A stretch of 64,000 bases of DNA from DATKUC01 sp964553615 (GTDB lineage Bacteria > Spirochaetota > Spirochaetia > DSM-27196 > DATKUC01). The notes below the pieces were generated by a model. The model did no database searches, was not told where the DNA came from, and worked only from the letters and a program-made list of their open reading frames with translations. The position numbers and the translations under genes were made by a program. Positions within the stretch are counted from its first letter, which is position 1. Each line of letters opens with the position of its first letter. The DNA lies in NCBI GenBank assembly GCA_964553615.1, contig CAZKMA010000023.1, positions 1 to 64,000 on the forward strand, written 5' to 3'. Shown piece by piece: positions 58,777-64,000 of the stretch.

Positions 58777-59732
58777 TGAGTTCGATCGGAGTTGAACAGT
58801 ACGCGCGGAAAATCGAGGACATTGCCGGAAGTATAACCCGCGTCTTCGTCGGCAGTCGTTCGACCGTTGATCTGCTTCTGACCGGGCTCATAGCCGACCT
58901 GCATGTCCTCATCGAAGATGTTCCGGGTGTCGGCAAGACCACACTGGCAAAGTCGCTCAGTGCGAGTCTCGGCCTCGAGTTTTCCCGCATTCAGTTCACT
59001 CCGGACCTTCTTCCCGGTGACATAATCGGAATGACCATCTGGAAACAGGACACGCAGGAGTTCATCTTCAAACCCGGTGCCATCATGCATCAATTCATTC
59101 TCGCGGATGAGATCAACCGCGCATCGCCCCGCACCCAGTCAAGCCTGCTCGAGGCCATGCAGGAACAGTCGGTAACCGTGGACGGACATACCTACAGTCT
59201 CCCGGAGCCGTTCGTGGTTATCGCCACCCAGAACCCCTCCACATTCATGGGTGCCTTCCAGCTCCCGGAAGGTGAGATAGACCGGTTCGGCATAGCGCTC
59301 AGTCTCGGCTATCCGGACCACGCAGGTGAGGAGGAGATTCTTCGACGCTTTCAGACCGAAGAGTCTGTTCCGGATCTGCAGGCAATCGTTACCCCCGCCG
59401 AGCTTATCTCAATTCATCGCCTGGTACGCAATGTACGCATTTCGGACCCTGTACGTACTTTCATGATTGAACTGGTTCGCAAGACGCGCGAATCAACCCT
59501 CATTCAACTGGGGGCAAGTCCCCGGGCAACCATCCAGCTCCAGCGCGCCAGCCAGGGCCACGCGTTCATGCAGGGGCGGGATTTCGTCATGCCGGAAGAC
59601 ATCATAGCCGTGGCAGTGCCCGTTCTTGCCCATCGCATTGTCCTCTCGCAGGAAGCTCGGGTCGGATCCCTGTCCGGTTCCGAAGTCATTGCCCGTATCA
59701 CAAAGGAGTGCCGCCTTCCGGTAGGAATCTGA
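58776..59732 (+). CDS. MoxR-family AAA ATPase (second module)
   Basis: This 318-residue ATPase is closer to the MoxR consensus than the first one: Walker A IEDVPGVGKTTLAKSL, Walker B FILADEINRASPRTQSSLLEAM and sensor VVIATQNPS with the LPEGEIDRF arm. The ATG overlaps the lipoprotein stop (TAATG), and its own stop overlaps the DUF58 ATG (TGATG). It should work with the DUF58 and transglutaminase-like proteins that follow. Confidence 0.92.
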   Translation: MSSIGVEQYARKIEDIAGSITRVFVGSRSTVDLLLTGLIADLHVLIEDVPGVGKTTLAKSLSASLGLEFSRIQFTPDLLPGDIIGMTIWKQDTQEFIFKPGAIMHQFILADEINRASPRTQSSLLEAMQEQSVTVDGHTYSLPEPFVVIATQNPSTFMGAFQLPEGEIDRFGIALSLGYPDHAGEEEILRRFQTEESVPDLQAIVTPAELISIHRLVRNVRISDPVRTFMIELVRKTRESTLIQLGASPRATIQLQRASQGHAFMQGRDFVMPEDIIAVAVPVLAHRIVLSQEARVGSLSGSEVIARITKECRLPVGI

Positions 59733-60955
59733 TGCAAGTAAACGTACGTCTTCTCGGCGTATATGTCCTCTGCCTTGCCTTGAGCTTTCTCGCCGGCATC
59801 TATTTCGGACCAACACTTCTGTTCATCTTCATCTTTCTGATTCTGTTTCCCCTTGCCCTCGTTACCATGACAATCATCCCGTTCGCGTTCCTTCGCGTTG
59901 AGGAGCGATGGGGAAATTCCATGCCGGTTCGGGGCGAAACGGTTCCCGTATCCATGGTCGTCGTGAACCCCTCGCTCGTGCCCGCACACGGAATCCGGGT
60001 CGAACTCACCGGCATGCCGGGACAACGGCAGACGGATCTGCTGACTCTCCATCTCCCCCCAACGACCGGGCATACGACCCATCTCGCGCTACGCTACGAA
60101 CACCGAGGCGTGTACCGGATCGGAGTCAGCGCTATCCGGCAGTCGGATCCGCTTGGATTTCTGCATCTGTCCCGCGTATTCGAACCACAGGAGTTCCGGG
60201 TCTACCCGAAGCTCTACGAAATTCGAGCCTTTTCCACGGTAGTGGAGGACATTCTGGGCCGAATCGGCGGACGGAACGGACACGGGGCGGAAGACCCGGC
60301 CCTTTTCATGCAGTTGCGGGAATACCGGGAAGGAGAATCCATTCGTCACATCTCCTGGCGAAAGTTTGCAAGCACCGGAAAGCCCTTCCTGCGTGAGTTT
60401 GAGCGACAGCAGCGCAACGGTGCGGCACTCTATCTGGACACGCGAAGAGGAACAGGCACAAACAGGCGGGAACAGGAAGACACATCGCTCGAGATCTTTC
60501 TTGCCATAGGCAGATATCTCATCCGGTCGGGAATACCGGTCACATGCAGAGCACCCGGAAATGGCGAGCTGGAACAGCTTCTTGCCGGATCGGCCGCGGG
60601 CGCAAAAGATTTTACCGCCGTACTCCGGGAGGCCATCGGCACCCGTTTTGATCTGTCGGCCGAATTCGTCAACCTTCTGGCTGCCGACGCCCGGGCCGGG
60701 CTGCTCGAAAGGAAGGCGGTCATCGTTGTTACGCATCGATTCGATGAGCACATGCGCAGTGCGTGTGATAACGGAATTGTTGCGGATCTGCGGCTTGTGC
60801 TGAATGTCGCAGGTATGACACCGGTGGAACGCCAGCTTGCCGACACAAGCTCGTCGGGCGTATTTGGTGACCGGGTCGAGCTCTACCTGATCGATGATGC
60901 GGAGAAAATACCCTCAGTCCTCGAGGATGGAGTGCATGAAAGGCGTTCTCGATAA
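59732..60955 (+). CDS. DUF58 protein (second module)
   Basis: This 407-residue protein has two membrane segments near 5-50, a beta-rich region and the DUF58 core LREYREGESIRHISWRKFASTGK at about 200-222. It is shorter than the paralogue at 53651. The gene is overlapped by the transglutaminase gene downstream (20 nt). Confidence 0.88.
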   Translation: MQVNVRLLGVYVLCLALSFLAGIYFGPTLLFIFIFLILFPLALVTMTIIPFAFLRVEERWGNSMPVRGETVPVSMVVVNPSLVPAHGIRVELTGMPGQRQTDLLTLHLPPTTGHTTHLALRYEHRGVYRIGVSAIRQSDPLGFLHLSRVFEPQEFRVYPKLYEIRAFSTVVEDILGRIGGRNGHGAEDPALFMQLREYREGESIRHISWRKFASTGKPFLREFERQQRNGAALYLDTRRGTGTNRREQEDTSLEIFLAIGRYLIRSGIPVTCRAPGNGELEQLLAGSAAGAKDFTAVLREAIGTRFDLSAEFVNLLAADARAGLLERKAVIVVTHRFDEHMRSACDNGIVADLRLVLNVAGMTPVERQLADTSSSGVFGDRVELYLIDDAEKIPSVLEDGVHERRSR

Positions 60956-63002
60956 GCCAGGCTTGAAGATTGCTGTGGTCTGTTTCGGTGTACCCGCAAC
61001 CGGAATAGCGGCACGGTTCCTGCTATCGGCCACCATCGGCATTCCGTTCATCATCCTGATTGCTGCCGTCCTTACCATCCCGGCAGTCAAGAGACGCACT
61101 GACCCTGCGCTGCGCTGGCAGCTGATCCACGGCCTCGTCTTCCTGGCCGGCGGAATTCTGCTCATCGGATCCATCATTATAACCCCATTCCGGTCGTACG
61201 AGGCGTGGTTTGCCTCGCTCGTTTCCGGTCAGAACACCGGGACATCCGCCGTTTCCAATCTCTTCGTCTCGGTCAGCACCTATTTCGCGGCCCTTCTGAT
61301 CCCTGCGGTCATCTCCGCTGGAATCGGCTGGGCATTTGCTTCTCTGGCGATCTTTCTGCTGTTCCTCGCAGCGGTCGTTACCCAGCAGGCACTCCTCTCG
61401 GTCCTCTTTACCGTGGGAATCATCCTGATGCTCATCGTTCGAATGGTTCTCCAGCATGGACAGACAGTGCCCGCCAGGCACCTGGTGCGCTATCTGCTTT
61501 CTGTCGGCGCGCTCGCCTTCGGTCTTGCACTTCTGCTCTCCGGGCTTCCCACGAAAGCAAGTCGCTCGTTTGTCGATTCAGAGCTCTCTCCTGCGCTCCG
61601 ACAGGCCGTTATTTCCTTCAATCCCGACTTTCCACTCCTGTACGATATGGCGCGCGCAAGCCGGGACTTCACGCAGAAGGAGCTCGGCGGATATCCATCG
61701 CTTTCAGGCCAGCCTATCTTCGACGTCTACGGTACACCGGGCCAGACCATATACCTGCGCATGAGCGTGCTTGACGATTACGACGGGACATCCTGGAAAA
61801 TTTCGAGACAGGTACTTCACGGAGGGCTGCGATTTCGGAGTCCTTCGTATACCGACCGCTTCAACCCACCACGCATGCGCATTCGGATCCTGGCGGGCAA
61901 TATCGACCTGATTCCCATGACTCTGGACACCATCGCGTTCTACGCACGCGGAGTAGCAAACGACATAGTTGAAGGCAACTACGACACCGGTTTCCGCATC
62001 GCATCGCCGCTGCCCACGGACCGGACCCTGACACTCCTGCGGGTTACACAGATCATGCCAATCCTGGCACCCGAACTGCGAAAAGCATATCTGGAGCTCC
62101 CAAAGGAGCTGCCTCCGCGCCTCACCGAGCTCGCACACAAGGTCACGCAGGGAGCCACCAGTCAGGAAGATACCCTTCGGCGGATACAACGTTACCTCGC
62201 GCAAAATTACACCTATACACTCACTCCCGCACGAAGCAATGTATCGAAGGATTTCGTTACCTCGTTCCTCTTCGGATCGAGCGGGGGATACTGCGTCCAG
62301 TTTGCAAGCGCGTTCGTCATTCTTGCACGCATCAATGGAATCCCGGCACGGTACGCAACGGGGTACCTTGCAAACATACCCGCCGACAAGAACAACGTCA
62401 CCGTTACCGGACTCACCTCCCATGCGTGGCCGGAGGTCTGGCTTCCCAGCAAGGGTTGGAGCACCTGGGAGGCTACGCCCGCAGTGGATCCGGCCAGTTA
62501 CCACAGAGCCGCCGATGGAGCATGGGTGTATGATTATCGCATTGAAGACAACAGCAATACATCGCGACAACTCGCGGGGATCCTCGGCGTTACGGTGCAA
62601 CCGGGCACCGACACCGCTCCGGTCCAGCCGCCGGAAACGAACACCGTGGGTCCACCGGTTCTATTGTTTGCCGCGGTCGGGGCTCTCCTTCTCCTGGCGG
62701 CAGCCTTCATCCTGCTGCGTCGCAATCCGACCGGCGCATCGGAACAGGAAGTCAGATTCTATCGGTCGCTGAGAAAGACCGTGGGAATTGCAACGAGAAA
62801 GCATGGAATTCCGAATCCTGCAGAAATCGGCTGGCTCGCGTGGAATGAACATACAACCACGCACCTCGACGGTTCAAGCGGGCCCGTAAGCGAAGTCATG
62901 CAGATGGCAATTCGACACCTGTACGCGGGCCAACCGTTGCCGGCCCATGCAGTTCACGCCGTGCGCCGCGCCCGAAAAGCAATCCGGAAACGGCGCCCCT
63001 GA
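60936..63002 (+). CDS. Membrane transglutaminase-like protein (second module)
   Basis: This 688-residue protein has about six N-terminal membrane segments, a soluble domain and a transglutaminase core with Cys453 in GGYCVQFASAFVILAR, His496 in LTSHAWPEVWLP and Glu in GWSTWEATPA where Asp is common. Another membrane segment near 570-590 precedes a basic C-terminus. It is a paralogue of 55175-57454 but lacks the Gly/Asn-rich linker. ATG at 60936 follows GGATGGAG. Confidence 0.85.
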   Translation: MKGVLDKPGLKIAVVCFGVPATGIAARFLLSATIGIPFIILIAAVLTIPAVKRRTDPALRWQLIHGLVFLAGGILLIGSIIITPFRSYEAWFASLVSGQNTGTSAVSNLFVSVSTYFAALLIPAVISAGIGWAFASLAIFLLFLAAVVTQQALLSVLFTVGIILMLIVRMVLQHGQTVPARHLVRYLLSVGALAFGLALLLSGLPTKASRSFVDSELSPALRQAVISFNPDFPLLYDMARASRDFTQKELGGYPSLSGQPIFDVYGTPGQTIYLRMSVLDDYDGTSWKISRQVLHGGLRFRSPSYTDRFNPPRMRIRILAGNIDLIPMTLDTIAFYARGVANDIVEGNYDTGFRIASPLPTDRTLTLLRVTQIMPILAPELRKAYLELPKELPPRLTELAHKVTQGATSQEDTLRRIQRYLAQNYTYTLTPARSNVSKDFVTSFLFGSSGGYCVQFASAFVILARINGIPARYATGYLANIPADKNNVTVTGLTSHAWPEVWLPSKGWSTWEATPAVDPASYHRAADGAWVYDYRIEDNSNTSRQLAGILGVTVQPGTDTAPVQPPETNTVGPPVLLFAAVGALLLLAAAFILLRRNPTGASEQEVRFYRSLRKTVGIATRKHGIPNPAEIGWLAWNEHTTTHLDGSSGPVSEVMQMAIRHLYAGQPLPAHAVHAVRRARKAIRKRRP

Positions 63003-63034
63003 CTCACGAGAAAGAATCCCGTATACTCGAAATC

Positions 63035-63829
63035 ATGGAAACACACCTTCCGCCACACACCTCGGCGCTCGACAGGTTCAGAGTTGTCCTGTGCAACCCG
63101 GACAGCAGCTACAACATTGGAGCCGTCTGTCGCGCCATGAAGACAATGGGCCTTACGCGGCTCGACATAGCAGGACGAATACTCAACTTCGATCCGGAAA
63201 AAATCCGATTCATGGCCGTGCACGCATACGAAGTCTTCGATGAAGCCGGACGATTTGCAACGCTCGGAGAAGCGCTCGAGGGAAGCGTGATCTCGGCCGG
63301 CGTCACACGCCGGGGCGGGAAGAACCGCAAACACTCCCATTTCCTTCCGGAAGAGTTCGCCATGAGAACCCTGAGCGGACCATCCCGAACCTCCCTCCAG
63401 GTTCCCGGTTCGGTTGCCCTTGTATTCGGCAACGAGGAGCACGGTCTGACAACCGAAGAGCTTGCCGAATGCTCATGCGCAATCAACATTCCCTCATCAC
63501 CCGCGTTTCCCTCTCTGAACCTTTCCCATGCGGTGCAGGTTGTCACTTACTCCATCTTCCGCACCGCCGCACTGCTCCATTACGATTCGATCGACATCGA
63601 CGTAGAATCCGCGGTCTTCGGCGCCGAACGACCCGTTGACCGAAGGCGTCTCGATCAGTTGGTAGGCGCAGCGGTCGATTCACTCACCGCGCTGGGTTTC
63701 TTTCGTATTTCCGACAGCGAGCCGACACGCGTATTCCTGCGTGATATCATGAGCAGGGCAACCATGAGCCCGCGGGAGCTGGACATCATGACAAATATCT
63801 TCAGAAAGATACGGCACATAAAGAAATGA
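63035..63829 (+). CDS. SpoU-family RNA methyltransferase (TrmJ-like)
   Basis: This 264-residue enzyme should methylate a ribose in tRNA or rRNA using S-adenosylmethionine. The knotted SPOUT fold is shown by LCNPDSSYNIGAVCRAMKTMG, LVFGNEEHGLTTEELAEC and IPSSPAFPSLNLSHAVQVV. The size and motifs fit the TrmJ/TrMet(Xm32) type. It follows the transglutaminase gene by 32 nt and overlaps marC. Confidence 0.88.
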   Translation: METHLPPHTSALDRFRVVLCNPDSSYNIGAVCRAMKTMGLTRLDIAGRILNFDPEKIRFMAVHAYEVFDEAGRFATLGEALEGSVISAGVTRRGGKNRKHSHFLPEEFAMRTLSGPSRTSLQVPGSVALVFGNEEHGLTTEELAECSCAINIPSSPAFPSLNLSHAVQVVTYSIFRTAALLHYDSIDIDVESAVFGAERPVDRRRLDQLVGAAVDSLTALGFFRISDSEPTRVFLRDIMSRATMSPRELDIMTNIFRKIRHIKK

Positions 63830-64000
63830 CCATCTATTCGGCTGCAATCACCCTCATTCTGGTCATGGATCCGTTTGGCAACATTCCGGTGTTTCTGTCC
63901 CTGCTGAAAGACTACAACAGCACGCGTCGACGCATCATTATCCTGCGAGAAATGGGAATAGCGCTTGCCATCCTGATACTCTTCCTCTTCTTCGGCAAAT
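63826..64000 (+). CDS. MarC-family membrane protein (5-prime part)
   Basis: The first 58 residues, MTIYSAAITLILVMDPFGNI then PVFLSLLKDY, match the start of MarC/UPF0056 integral membrane proteins. The gene runs off the window edge. ATG overlaps the methyltransferase stop (ATGA). Family function is unknown. Confidence 0.85.
   Translation, partial: MTIYSAAITLILVMDPFGNIPVFLSLLKDYNSTRRRIIILREMGIALAILILFLFFGK

Overview
The window looks like chromosomal DNA from a free-living, saccharolytic, probably anaerobic or facultative spirochaete of the Spirochaeta type. The clues are the secreted solute-binding proteins ending their signal peptides in the motif AFANG-x-K-E (two copies, as in Spirochaeta/Treponema), a fused hemC-hemD gene, a mevalonate-pathway HMG-CoA synthase, a multimeric [FeFe]-hydrogenase and many sugar-uptake and glycosidase genes. 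The G+C content is moderately high and coding density is very high, with many ATGA/TAATG overlaps. I saw no rRNA, tRNA, insertion sequence, prophage or CRISPR. The species call is an inference.

Layout. 186-4216: a ribose-type sugar ABC operon (minus). 4295-9415: an operon with two histidine kinases, a pseudouridine synthase and an unknown protein. 9749-10671: a small protein and a nuclease-like/winged-helix protein. 10851-13383: phytoene synthase, a cation-diffusion transporter and a metal-dependent hydrolase. 13463-23248: an eight-gene haem operon (hemA, hemCD, hemB, chdC/hemQ, hemE, hemH/cpfC, hemY/cgoX, hemL in transcription order) that fits the coproporphyrin-dependent route. 23829-26277: HMG-CoA synthase and a regulator joining an XRE-type DNA-binding domain to a B12-binding domain. 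26383-28121: pstA and pstC without pstB. 28386-34405: a three-gene [FeFe]-hydrogenase with a NuoF-GltD fusion, then a CBS protein. 34417-37763: an MFS transporter, an HtrA-like protein lacking the catalytic triad, and a LuxR-type regulator. 37875-46310: a ROK-controlled sugar ABC/GH20 operon followed by a LarA-like racemase and its GntR-type neighbour. 46493-52564: an EXPERA (TMEM97-like) protein, a FecR-domain protein, an unknown protein, an oxidoreductase, a GH42 protein without catalytic glutamates, and an acetyltransferase. 52611-63002: two tandem MoxR-DUF58-transglutaminase modules around a PQQ-type beta-propeller lipoprotein. 63035-64000: an RNA methyltransferase and a truncated marC.

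The most interesting candidate system is a light- and B12-responsive isoprenoid/carotenoid switch. The regulator at 25375-26277 keeps the W-x9-EH motif and the ExHxxG B12-binding motif of the CarH/LitR photoreceptors, but carries a Cro/C1-type helix-turn-helix instead of a MerR-type one. A shared motif around TTTGTGT lies in the spacer of the predicted promoters of phytoene synthase, HMG-CoA synthase and the regulator itself.

A second theme is tandem repeats inside genes whose unit length is a multiple of three (12, 15, 18 and 21 bp). They occur in hemY (twice), a rluA-type gene and a luxR-type gene, with a probable further case at the end of the MFS gene. Three coincide with 100-N assembly gaps whose two edges carry the same 21-29 bp, so true array lengths there are unknown. 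Other points worth attention are two probable pseudo-enzymes (HtrA-like and GH42), paired palindromes in several promoters, and a small dispersed repeat at gene 3-prime ends.
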